Source: Chromera velia (taxonomy: Eukaryota; Sar; Chromeraceae). From it: a DNA stretch of 18,386 bases. The stretch lies in NCBI GenBank assembly GCA_018398765.1, contig JAHBMJ010001106.1, positions 1-18,386 on the forward strand. The letters are read 5' to 3'. The position numbers and the translations under genes were made by a program. Each line of letters begins with the position of its first letter. The first letter of the stretch is position 1. Below are positions 1-16,925 of the stretch, in pieces. The notes under the pieces were generated by a model that had not been told where the DNA came from, did not search any database, and saw only the letters and a list, made by a program, of their open reading frames with translations.

Positions 1-2
1 GG

Positions 3-3000
3 GCGTTTGTCGGTCTGCCTGTGCTCCTCGACTTCCTTCGATTCAAAGCGGGGGGAGCAAAGAGGGTGCCGTCCTCTCTGAAGACTCTCAACCTTGCCAG
101 TCAGTCGCGTGCTTTGCCTGAGGATGAGTGCCTCGGTAAGAATCTGAAGGCAGGCCCGATGCGTGCACATGTTGTCATGTGACTCTCGGTATGCGCGTCT
201 TTCGCCTTCCAATAAAGTGCACTTGCGGACCTCTGCAATCACCATGCTGTCCCAAAAAGAAAAAAGGAAAATCGGTGCTTGGCACCTTTTTTGTTCCCTC
301 TCCTTGTCGCTCTGCAGAGTGCGATCTCGGCGCGACGATAAATCCCATCTTTCCGTTGCTGCCTCCATCTCTTGAGCACCTCGATCTGAGTGGTCAGTCA
401 ACAGAAAGAGCGACTGGGACATATTTCGGCAGGCGTTTTTTGTCTGTTGTGTGCATAAGAAGAAGGGAAAAGAGAGAAAAACACAGTCTGTCTGTGTGTG
501 GATATTGCAAGAGAAGGAAGGGATGCAAAGCTTTCCATAGCCAATCGACTTGCCACCTCTTTGCAGAGCCGACTCCAAAAACACTGCTCTCTAGCACTGC
601 TCTGCTTTGCACTAGCCTTGCCGGTAGTCCGCTTCGTCTGCGTCGTGCTGTGTGTGGCCATAAGTGATTTTCCCCTCTCGTTTTCCTTCTCAGACTTTGT
701 ATCTCACCTTCACTTGTCTCTCCGGATGCCTCGAATATCTTCCTGCACGCATCCACTGTCTTTGTCCTCTCAAGTGTCTGTCTTTCCAGAGCTCTCTCGC
801 TGTTGACTCCCAATTTCCACAAGGGATCCATAAACTCACACGCTCTTCCTCACTGCAGGAGGCAGACTCCGTAGAGTGTCTGTGGAAGGCCTCGCGTCTG
901 TATTCTCGTTTGGATGGCTCCCGAACCTTCTGACCCTTGACTTGAGTGACAACCCCCTGGGCCCTTCAGGCCTGAAGGCGTTAGCGAGAGGCCTCTCTTC
1001 GTCTCCTCAGTCACTCGCCCTACAGTCCCTCAAACTCGCCCGTACAAAGGCCAAAGCAGAGGGGGGGGAAGCATTAGCAGAAGCACTGAAAGCAAAAAGG
1101 ACAGCCTCTCTGCAGACTCTGGATCTTGCAGAGAACGAGATGAGGCCAGCGGGTTTGAGGCACTTAGTATCTGCAGTCAATGCAGAGGCTGTACCTCACC
1201 TGAAAGTGCTGGTGCTAAAGAAGAATAAGCTGGCTGATGTGACAGATGAGGAGAAAGACTATGCCCCGATTTCCGAGCTTCTCACCACAAATGCGTTGAA
1301 GGAGTTGAAGGAGTTTGATTTGAGCGACAATCGCTTGTTTGACGAGGGTGTCGGGGAGTTAGGGGATGCGGATGAAGTATGGGAGGCTGATGTGGAGGAG
1401 GCGGAGGACGGTGGTGGCAGTAACGGTGAGAGTGGGGGTGTTCAGAATTCCTTGTTAGAGGGCGTCGACGAGATTGGGGGTGAGGATGAGGATGGGGATG
1501 AGGATGGTGGGGGGAGTGACGATCAGGTTGAGGGTGCGAGTATCGTTCCATCTGCTGCCGCCTTTGCGGTCCCAGGTCGTTTTCCAAAATTGCGACGGCT
1601 CGATCTGGGTTTTGAGGAGAGGGCCTGTATGGCCTCTGGGGAGTTGGCAGCTTTTGCAACTGCATTGGGGGTGGGAGGGTTGCCGTCTCTTCAAGAGCTC
1701 GTCATCCCGAGGAGGGGCTCTCAGCAGAATCCGAATCCAGAGGGGGTCGTTGCTCTTGCCAATGCCCTTACTTCTGGGCACTTGTCTCAGTTGAGGTGTT
1801 TGGAATTCCAGTTTCGATAGGATATGATAGGTGAGGCGTTTACGGGGCTCTGTCGCGCTCTGGCACTAGGTGGGGTATCCCTCCTGCAGTCTCTAGATCT
1901 TATAATGTACGATGATCATAATGCCGAAGAAGGGGTATTTGCCCTTGCAGAGGGGATTCAGGGACAGAGGTTGTCCTCGCTTGAAAGTTTTCGGCTAAAG
2001 CTGTTAAACGTGGAGGGGTCTGCAGTGTTGGGCTTGGGACTAGCGTTTGGTTGGGGGGGGTGTCCGGGTCTCCAAAAGCTCGACCTCAACTGGTCGGAGG
2101 AAGGGGATGAGGGGGTGAGGGGACTAGCGGAGGTTTTGGGTGGGGGGCGTTTGTCGTCTCTTCGGGATCTGTCCCTCTAAGTGTGGTGTGGGAGGAGAGA
2201 AGATGAGGGAGAAAGGGGGGGAGACGGATGCATAGCTTTAGGGGAGGTTTTGAGCACTGGCAAGGTGCCTTCTCTCCGGACTGTGAGTCTGGATTGGCCT
2301 TGCAACCAAAGCTTTGCTTCTTTGTGTGAGGGTCTGTCTCAAGGGAGAGTTGGCCCTCCTGTGATGGTCGACATTAATGTGTGGAGAGGCCAAGAGAATG
2401 ATGCATATTTGGGACTGAGTAGGCTTGCCGAGACAATTCGAGCAGGCAAGCTGTCGGGGTTGCGGAAAGTGAGCTTATCGACGTATGAGACTCTAAGACG
2501 CTCTCGGGGGGGGGGTTTTCGGAGAGGCCCTCACACACGCAGATGCCTTGTTAAACTCCCTAGAGCAGCTTCACATTCTCTTTCAACCACAGGAAACGAA
2601 TGCCGCTTTTTTCGAGTGCCTCTCCAGAGGTACGGGACGACTGCCCGCCCTGCATACCCTCCGCTGTACGCACGGTCCCGCCATCGGAACAGAGGGTGCT
2701 CAATCTCTGTCCGCCCTTGTGTGTGGGGGCAGGGTCCCTTCCCTCAGGAATCTGAAAGTGAATTTGGGGGGGATCGGGCAGGAGGGGATGCAAGCGTTTG
2801 CTGCTGCCCTGGGCTCTCCCCGCGTCTCCGCATTGCGCCGACTTGACGTGCTCAATTTGACCAGATTTCACTCCGCAAATCCCGCTGCAGAAGTGGGCAT
2901 CCTCTCAGGTGCGTTGAGCTCTGGGCATCTCCGCAGATTGGAAGATTTCTTGGTGGGGGGTCTTGGGAGGATTGAAAACGTTCGCACGTTCTGTGTGGGT

Positions 3001-3435
3001 CTGGGCAGTGGTAAGCTGTCCCCCCTTCGCGCGCTTCATTTCTGGGACTGTAGGTTCGGGGGGGAGGGCGGCAGGGCTCTCTCAGAGCTTCTGGTCGCAG
3101 AGAAACTGCCAAGCTTGAGAGTACTCGAGGCAGAGAGGACAGGGCTCGCAGACGAAGGGGTCAGAGCATTGGCAGAGGTATGGATGACCCGAGACCCCGC
3201 TCCCCTGCAGCATTTAAACTTTCAGAACAATGCACTCACCGGCGCAATCAATGCACTCACCGGCGCAATCGTGAATCCAGTGTTGAGACTGCTGGGCTCG
3301 CAGCAGCTGCCTGCCCTGGAGACGTTGAGTCTTTTCGGAAATGGAGGGATTGATGAAAGATCGAGGGAGTCGCTCTTCGCAACCTTTCCAGAACTTATAA
3401 AGTTTGAATCACTGTTTGATTACTCCTACGATTAA
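3..3435 (+). pseudogene. Leucine-rich-repeat protein gene, 5' end outside window, disrupted in last exon
   Basis: Visible exons are 3-135, 318-392 and 859-3435, joined by phase-1 GT-AG introns (donors gtaaga and gtcagt; acceptors ctgcag). The product is a long array of roughly 28-30-residue leucine-rich repeats of ribonuclease-inhibitor type, for example LQTLDLAENEMRPAGLRHL and LRVLEAERTGLADEGVRALA. Such arrays form curved protein-binding scaffolds; the partner is unknown. No signal peptide, membrane segment or catalytic domain is visible, but the N-terminus lies outside the window. An acidic Glu/Asp/Gly-rich insertion sits at about 1360-1560. The reading frame is broken three times: TAG at 1818-1820, TAA at 2178-2180, and a one-base frameshift at the G10 run 2506-2515. 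LRR homology continues directly through all three and ends at TAA 3433-3435. A pseudogene is the simplest reading. Alternatives are assembly error at the G-run, or tiny unrecognised introns. LRR identity is certain; pseudogene status is likely. Confidence 0.72.
3229..3270 (+). repeat. 21-bp exact tandem duplication inside an LRR
   Basis: Two identical 21-bp units (3229-3249 and 3250-3270) lie back to back in the last LRR exon. Each encodes NALTGAI, so the reading frame is kept but one leucine-rich repeat is lengthened by seven residues. The exact identity suggests a recent replication slippage event. Confidence 0.95.
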
Positions 3436-3594
3436 TATCTCATGAAGTCAAATTGTATCATAATAGTTGGATAGTACTCGTAACGACTCGCTATTTATAC
3501 CAATGAGATCGATCTAGTAATCGATTCGGTTTATTTAATTTTTAATAATTCTTGAATTACTATTTATCATTGGTCTCTCACGGATCCCTACGGC

Positions 3595-3826
3595 AACCTC
3601 CCTGAACCTAAGTGCCACTTAAAAAAATATAATCAAGATTATCTCTATCTGCGGCATCTTTTTTCAAGAGACTGTCCACGCCTGCGGCATAGATGGTCAA
3701 GACACTGTCCAGATATGCGGCTTTGGCTTTCAAGACACCATAAATGATCCGCGTCTGCGGCGCGGACTTTCAAGCTTATCCAAAAATGCGACCTGAACTT
3801 TCAAGTGGTAGTTAGGTTCAGGGAGG
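3595..3826. mobile_element. Miniature inverted-repeat element, copy 1 (Mutator-like MITE candidate)
   Basis: This 232-bp non-coding element has terminal inverted repeats of about 28 bp. The left end begins AACCTCCCTGAACCTAAGTG and the right end finishes in the reverse complement of CCTCCCTGAACCTAAC. It is flanked by the direct repeat TCCCTACGGC at 3585-3594 and 3827-3836, which reads as a 9-10 bp target-site duplication. The interior is made of about five degenerate units of roughly 33 bp, each starting TGCGGC or TGCGAC and containing TTCAAG. A second copy lies at 6218-6449 with a different target duplication. Target duplications of 9-10 bp are typical of Mutator-like elements. No transposase is present, so mobilisation would need one in trans. 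Confidence 0.85.
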
Positions 3827-3949
3827 TCCCTACGGCGCTCATGGAGTCTCAGCGTTAATTTATCGTTACTGGCATATAGTGCTATATGGTAGGCTAGATG
3901 TCATTATTATTAATTGTGCTATGTAAAATGATTTTTATAATGAAGTCCG

Positions 3950-4361
3950 TGTTGGGTATTCCTTGGGGTTGCGCTCGAACAGCGAACCCCCAGAAGCGGA
4001 ACGAAAGATATGAATGTCAGCTAGCCTCGACGTTTCTCTGAGAAGAATGGTCACTACCTCCTAGCCTCCTCCTAGCATGGCCTAGCCTCAACGCATATTC
4101 ATCTACCCCGATTCAGCATAAGAGAATAGTATTCATATACATGCATCATTCATTAAGACAGGCTTAAAAAGACTGAGCCGTTTTCCTGTATGCTGCTGTA
4201 CTGAAAGTCCACTGATATCTGGCGGCGAACCAATCATGCTGCATGCAGACTGGGCCCGAAAGGCAATATTGCATTCTTTTGGTAACGCATGGTGCAGGAC
4301 GCTAATTCATTATGTGCCCCGCACACCCTTCGTACTCACTCTTTCCTCGCACGCACTAACA
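3950..4361. repeat. Left long terminal repeat
   Basis: This 412-bp LTR is the same length as the right LTR and aligns to it without gaps. A hairpin with a 10-bp stem, one bulged G (3971) and the loop CGAAC lies at 3965-3990; its core is unchanged in the other LTR. The octamer CTAGCCTC recurs at 4021, 4061 and, with a one-base gap, around 4082. Confidence 0.9.
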
Positions 4362-5519
4362 ATCACCCCCCGAGCTCAGACCAAGAGGAAAAGCGAGAAC
4401 ATGTGCATTGAAAGCTTGCTGTTGTGAGTGCATTTTACGCTTTCTGTCTATAGTGACACCATGTGATACTGACTTCCATGTTGGTGATGCATGAGATATG
4501 CAGTTTGTTTACAGTCTCATGTCTGCCCACATATGCACTCCCGATCTCTGGAAAGCGTGTAGCCTTTCCAAAACCTCTTTTGTCTTCTGACTCTTCTTTT
4601 TAATGCAAAAGAATCAGAAGTTCATTGCTTTACTTTTTTTTTTTGTTTACCGCCTTGCTGCATCACACCCGCTTTCGATCTACAAGACAGTCATCTTTCA
4701 CACCTACTTTCACTTTCTTTCTTTTCCCCTTTTAGAAAGAAGTCTGACTGAATTTGCCTTTCTTGAAGACTCGTACCAGTCACAAGAAGCTTGCAAAACA
4801 ATCTATGCCTTTCTAGAGTCCTTTCACGAGAAGGTGCACATTTCCTCTTTCCTTCATCCATCCTTGTCATTCCTCTCTGCCCCCTTTTTTTTTCGAACCT
4901 ACCAAAAAGAACCTACACAGCCCTTCTAAACTGCCAGAACGGGACAGAAACAGAAGACAAACAAAGAAAGAAGGCTTTTCAAGCTGCCCACGCAGTCAGT
5001 CTTCAGGTAGAGACGCAAAGATCTACACCTCCCGCCTGAGGTTCTTCATAAAAGGATCTTTACCACCAGTCTTCTCCCCAAACAGGACTTTAGCCCCCGC
5101 TCTTATGACTGCGAGACAGACAAAGCAACCGATATACGACAGGGAATTTCAAAGTTTCAGAACGATTCACAGATTTAAAGAATCGACTTTATGCAATAGT
5201 CATCTCCTCAAGCACAAGACCCAATTAGTGCACTGTGTGCATTTTTTCTACCTCGCCTCTGCTCCCACAGACATCAGGCGATTCACAACAAAGAAGACAT
5301 CCCTGTCACACAGGCAAAGAAAGCAGGCGACCCATGGTTCCTCCAGATGATTGTCTTCAGGATGAAGTTTTCACAAAAATCCTCAGGAAGAACATCTCGT
5401 CTCCTCCGCAGAACGATTCCAAACTCCCTCACCGGAGAAAGGAACGATCACCACTGAAAGGTCGAAACAAACGAAAACAAATGGAAACGATGGACTGTGT
5501 CCGCCTGGCTGAGCATTAT
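4362..5519. other. Internal region of the LTR retroelement, no recognised coding
   Basis: The 1158 bp between the LTRs contains only short open frames, the longest about 108 codons at 4603-4929, none with a retroelement motif or recognisable family signature. It includes a T12 run near 4630-4641 and an A-rich stretch at 5465-5492. It could hold packaging or priming signals, or a remnant of captured host sequence. I recognise neither. Confidence 0.6.
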
Positions 5520-5931
5520 TGTTAGGTATTCCTTAGGGTTGCGCTCGAACAGCGAACCCCTAGAAGCGGAACGAAAGATACGAATGTCAGCTAGCCTCGA
5601 CGCTTCACTGACAAGAATGGTCACTACCTCCTAGCCTCCTCCCGGCATGGCCTAACCTCAACGCGTATTTATCTACCCTAATTCAGTATAGGAGAATAGT
5701 ATTCATATACATGCATTGTTCATCAAGACAGGCTCAAAAAGACTAAGCCGTTTTCTTGCATACTGCTATACTGAAAGTCCACTGATATCTGGCGGTGAAC
5801 CAATCATGCTGCATATAGGCTAGGCCTGAAAAGTAATACTGCACCCTTTTGGTAACGCATGGCGCAGGGCGCTAATTCATTACGTGCCCTGCACACCTTT
5901 TGCACTCACTCTTTCCTCGCGCGTACTAACA
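5520..5931. repeat. Right long terminal repeat
   Basis: This 412-bp partner of 3950-4361 is about 89% identical by my hand alignment. I counted about 43 transitions, 2 transversions and no insertions or deletions. It ends CTAACA and is followed by the GTCCG target duplication. Confidence 0.9.
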
Positions 5932-5936
5932 GTCCG

Positions 5937-6207
5937 ACCCTAAGCTTCATAAACTTTATAAACTTTAAAGTTTTTAAGACTTTATTCAACAATAATTTTA
6001 AAACTAAGAAGCTTTCATTGAATCATAAGTTTTTTTTATGTTCTTTCAGTTCTTTTACCTTAAAAAATACTTAAAAAAATGTATTTAAAAATTATTAAAG
6101 TGTATTTACTTTTTTTTCACAGCTTATGGTTTGAAATCAGACTTAATTTAAAATTTAGTTCACTTTAATATGGTCAAAAAATGAGCCGGTCAAGAATGTC
6201 TGGCCTG
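5937..6207. other. AT-rich spacer without a gene
   Basis: Strongly AT-rich sequence with many AAACTT and TTTAAA words lies between the LTR element and the second miniature element. Its composition differs sharply from the flanking genes. I see no gene and no organellar coding motif in it. Confidence 0.6.
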
Positions 6208-6217
6208 TCAAATATCC

Positions 6218-6449
6218 AACCTCCCTGAACCTGAGTGCCACTTGAAAAAATATAATCAGGATGATCTCTATCTGCGACATCGTCTTTCAAGAGACTGTCC
6301 ACGCCTGCGGCGTAAACAGTCAAGCCACCGTCCAGATATGCAGCTTTGGCTTTCAAGACACTGTAAATGAGCCACGCCTGCGGCGTGGACTTTCAAGCTT
6401 ATCTAAAAATGCGGCTTGAACTTTCAAGTGGTAGTTAGGTTCAGGGAGG
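6218..6449. mobile_element. Miniature inverted-repeat element, copy 2 (Mutator-like MITE candidate)
   Basis: This second 232-bp copy lies in the same orientation as 3595-3826 and is about 90% identical without gaps. By hand I counted about 19 transitions and 4 transversions. It has the same terminal inverted repeats and internal TGCGGC...TTCAAG units. It is flanked by TCAAATATCC at 6208-6217 and 6450-6459. The unrelated target duplication shows an independent insertion rather than a segmental duplication. Confidence 0.85.
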
Positions 6450-6459
6450 TCAAATATCC

Positions 6460-6924
6460 CCTAGGCCCGGCGTTAGAATAGTTGGCCCATTAACCCGTCA
6501 AATATTGCCAGAGGGGCCCGGGTCTGAGAGGGCCCACCGTGCCCTATATAGTGCATGCCGGGGCCTGAACCTTGCAAGCATGTACCCGAATTCGAATTTC
6601 GAGACGGCGCGAGGTGCATATATGCAGAAATGCGAAGAAGTGGATATGAAATCTATTGAAATCTTCTGCATGCAATCCTTCTGATCTGTTAATTGTGGAA
6701 ACTTCCAGAATCACTCAGAGAGCCACTCCGATCGAATTCTAAAAAGCAGAAGAATCGATCGGGCATTCTGCTAACCGTCTACTTGCCTGCCACACCACGT
6801 ACCGGGACCATTTCACTTGTGTTGCTTGCTGTCTCTCTTAAAGCAACCAAGTGTTCTCTACATCGATTTCTTCCTTAGGTGCCGTGTCTACGCCTGTCCT
6901 TCCTTCGACTTGCCTTGAAAACTT
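6460..6924. other. Upstream region of the thioredoxin-fusion gene
   Basis: No gene is seen. The stretch presumably contains the promoter and 5' leader of the gene starting at 6925. There is a TATA-like word (CCTATATAG) near 6542-6551 and GC-rich palindromic words (GGGCCC twice) at about 6513-6534. A pyrimidine-rich stretch ends in TTAG at 6878, which would be a plausible acceptor for an intron in the 5' leader. None of these is proven. Confidence 0.3.
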
Positions 6925-14541
<7,617 letters not shown>

Positions 14542-16008
14542 AAAATCAGTCATTTATTGCTTTGCAGAAAGAAAGATTGAAAAACTATGGACGGGAGGGA
14601 AGCGGTGAGGGAAAGGGGCTCAGGACACGTGAGTGAATCAACGGGATGCAACACGTGAGTAGATGATTCACACTTCAATCAAGTATTAAATGAAAGTAAA
14701 CTGAAGGCTGGTAGGTAGTGAGAACACTGAGGAGCCTTCATGAATTTCAATGCCTCGGAATCAATCTGGGAATCAACATCAACATCAATTTGAGCGATTC
14801 AGAAATCACATATAAACTTTTTTTGCATACTAAATTATCAAGCAACTTGAAGCAAGTCAATTCAAGATCTAATTGCAGATTGTAGGTCAACTCTAACTAT
14901 TCCATTCTCAATTTCATTACTACTATTGTATTGTATGGTATTGTTGTGGTAAAAGCTGGCGATTAGTATATATAAGTTTTAAAATCATGAATTTACATGA
15001 ATTATAAATTAATTTACATAAACTTAAATGAGATTGTCAGATTGAACCTTTCGGACAAGTTGAATTGGAGAGCAATTACAAGAAGCAGCAAGACAAATTG
15101 AAAGACGAGACAGAATATCAAAAACTTGGAGGTTAAAATAAAAATTTAAAAGAAAAAAATATATAAACGTTGCTTATATTTTTTTTAAAAAATTGAACCT
15201 AATGAAAAAATTATGTTTAATCATGCATATTAAAAAAAAAATACTGCTGCCAGGCATTGTCAGAGACTCAAAGTTTGCTCTAAAGTTTACTAAACAGTTT
15301 GTTTAACTGCTTTGCAGATAGCTAGGCAGATAGCTACGATTTTATAGGATTTAAGGCTTAGATTTTTTACCAATTAATTTTTATAGAATCTTAGCTTAGA
15401 CTAGAGCTCGGAATTTAGGGGACAATTAGATTTAAGATACTGTCAGTGAGTTTGTCTGATGAGTTACCCACATGGAATGATCACTTACTCATCTTGACAT
15501 GCACGCATGCACTTACCCTCTTTAGGCTTTTCATCGATCTGTTGGCAACTGCTCCGGCCTCTCCAAAGACACATGATCAAATAAATAAAAAAAATCAACA
15601 GACGTTTAACAGTCTACTGTGTGATTTGTCTTTCTCCACACAAATCTTTTAAAAAATGTCTATATACTGTTTCCTCCTATGTAAATACACGAATTCAAAT
15701 TGAATTGAACCGTGAATATCCTTTCTGGTGCAATGCACAATACTGGACCAAATTGCTGGTCCCGCTATCTATGTATGCATCAGTTAGTCTCTGTCTGTCC
15801 AATGAACGCACAGGGCTCTGCCTGTCAAAAAAAGATGACAGATAGATCTCCCTTCTTTTTATTCCAAGGTCGGTCGGACATTTCCACACTGCTACTTCTT
15901 CTGCCATTGCGCCTTCTGTCTTCTTCTTCTTCTTCTTTTTCTTTTCCTCAGACTCTGTGTTCCGCTCTCCGATCTCGTGCGTCTCCTCCATCAGAACTGC
16001 CCCCCCAT
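14542..16008. other. Intergenic, AT-rich island, no gene seen
   Basis: This includes the presumed 3' untranslated region of the thioredoxin-fusion gene. Sequence from about 14640 to 15660 is markedly AT-rich, with A and T homopolymers (15120-15240). A near-exact 12-bp tandem repeat GCAGATAGCTA(G/C) lies at 15314-15337, and a TTC repeat at 15921-15936. I found no coding frame, RNA gene or recognisable transposon. Confidence 0.5.
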
Positions 16009-16059
16009 CTGAATTTCATGAAGGCTAAATTTGGTCCAGCAGGACCAAAACAAATTCAG
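16009..16059. repeat. Nested inverted repeat
   Basis: The outer arms CTGAATTT (16009-16016) and AAATTCAG (16052-16059) are perfect reverse complements. Inside them, TTTGGTCC (16030-16037) and GGACCAAA (16042-16049) pair around the 4-base loop AGCA. Together they form a two-stage hairpin. Confidence 0.85.
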
Positions 16060-16512
16060 GGTGGGTCGAGCTCGTAATATCCAGAACTGCCAAGTAAGTC
16101 CGGGTGGCTGCTGATCTCCTGTTTGAAGATTCAATTCCAGTTCGATCGAGAATCCGTCTGACATCACCACTCATACCCCCAGAGATTCCCTGTCTGGCAG
16201 AGCTGCTGCCAGAATCTAATCTTGCTGAACCTATGGCGGCGCTGTAGATTTTAGGGGATTTCTCGTCCCTCTTAATTCAAATTGTACAATTAATTCATAC
16301 ATCAGAAACTGATCAAATCCGAGAACTCCATTCTTATTCACACCAAACTTCAGATGCTGCACGCATTGCCAACCAACCAGAAGGGAAGCGCAAAGGAGAA
16401 AAAGGTGTAACATAGAGTTGCAGGAGCGACCCCACTTTCTGCCCAACGTATCTCGAGGGAGCTTAAAGAGAACATGGGTAGGGTTGGGGGTTCGGCAACT
16501 GTTGGTCGAGAG
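16060..16512. other. Intergenic, no gene seen
   Basis: The base composition is mixed and there are no recognisable motifs. A minus-strand open frame of about 148 codons crosses this stretch and the adjacent minisatellite, but its product matches nothing I know and I do not call it. Confidence 0.4.
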
Positions 16513-16719
16513 GTCCAACCTAGCTTTAGGTAGGTGAGTGGAACTAGAGGGGTCCAACCTAGCTCTAGGTAGGTGAGCGGAACTAGAGGGGTCCAACCTA
16601 GTAGCTCTAGGTGGGTGAGCAGAACTAAAGGGGTCCAACCTAGCTCTGCGTGGGTGAGCGGAAGTAGAGGGGTCCAACCTCTCTGCATGGGTGAGCGGAA
16701 CTAGAGGGGTCCAACCTAG
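16513..16719. repeat. 39-bp minisatellite, about 5 units
   Basis: Units begin GTCCAACCTAG and end GGAACTAGAGGG, at 16513, 16552, 16591 (42 bp), 16633 and 16672 (37 bp), with a partial sixth unit at 16709. The variable unit length breaks any common reading frame, so coding is unlikely. Confidence 0.93.
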
Positions 16720-16925
16720 ATGTTAGTCACCGGGGGTATCGTTTTAGAAACGCTGGGGCTAGAAGGCTGTATCGGATGGCGAGCTTAGAGAAGGAGACCT
16801 AGCTGTCCGTCGGTCAAGGGAGCTCGAAGGGTCCACCTAGCTTTCAGTGACTCGGGCTGTCGGACTGGGAACGCTGGGGCTATAAGGCTATATTGTGGCT
16901 GCTAGGCAAGCTTAGAGAAGGACAC
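16709..16925. repeat. Diverged tandem duplication of about 95 bp
   Basis: 16709-16798 and 16831-16925 share, in order, GTCCA(A)CCTAG, a variable stretch, AACGCTGGGGCTA, AAGGCT(G/A)TAT and AGCTTAGAGAAGGA. The left copy starts in the last partial unit of the 39-bp minisatellite, so the minisatellite probably grew out of the start of this larger repeat. Confidence 0.8.

Larger units (their letters stand above)
3950..5931. mobile_element. Complete non-autonomous LTR retroelement (TRIM/LARD-like)
   Basis: Two 412-bp direct repeats (3950-4361 and 5520-5931) enclose 1158 bp. Both repeats begin TGTT(G/A)GG and end CTAACA, the TG...CA ends with a short inverted repeat that are characteristic of long terminal repeats. 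The whole unit is flanked by the 5-bp direct repeat GTCCG (3945-3949 and 5932-5936), as expected for integrase-mediated insertion. The interior shows no gag, protease, reverse transcriptase, RNase H or integrase motif in any frame I could read. I see no canonical TGG-starting primer binding site and no convincing polypurine tract; the best candidate tract is a G6 run just inside the left LTR when read on the minus strand, so orientation is unresolved. Confidence 0.88.

Noticed and set aside
393-858. Open frames on both strands between LRR exons
   Set aside because: The region is bounded by a good donor and acceptor in matching phase, and none of its frames shows LRR spacing, so it is best read as an intron.
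1818-2180. Reassigned UAA/UAG codons (glutamine) as an explanation of the LRR stops
   Set aside because: The neighbouring gene shows no in-frame UAA or UAG in 682 codons, and the separate G-run frameshift would still be unexplained.
4603-4929. Open frame of 108 codons inside the LTR element as a possible gag remnant
   Set aside because: No zinc knuckle, protease or capsid-like motif; T-rich composition explains its Phe/Leu/Ser content.
16231-16677. Minus-strand open frame of 148 codons with a 13-residue repeat
   Set aside because: It follows from a 39-bp minisatellite whose unit is a multiple of three. Units of 37 bp nearby break the pattern and the rest of the frame has no recognisable motif.
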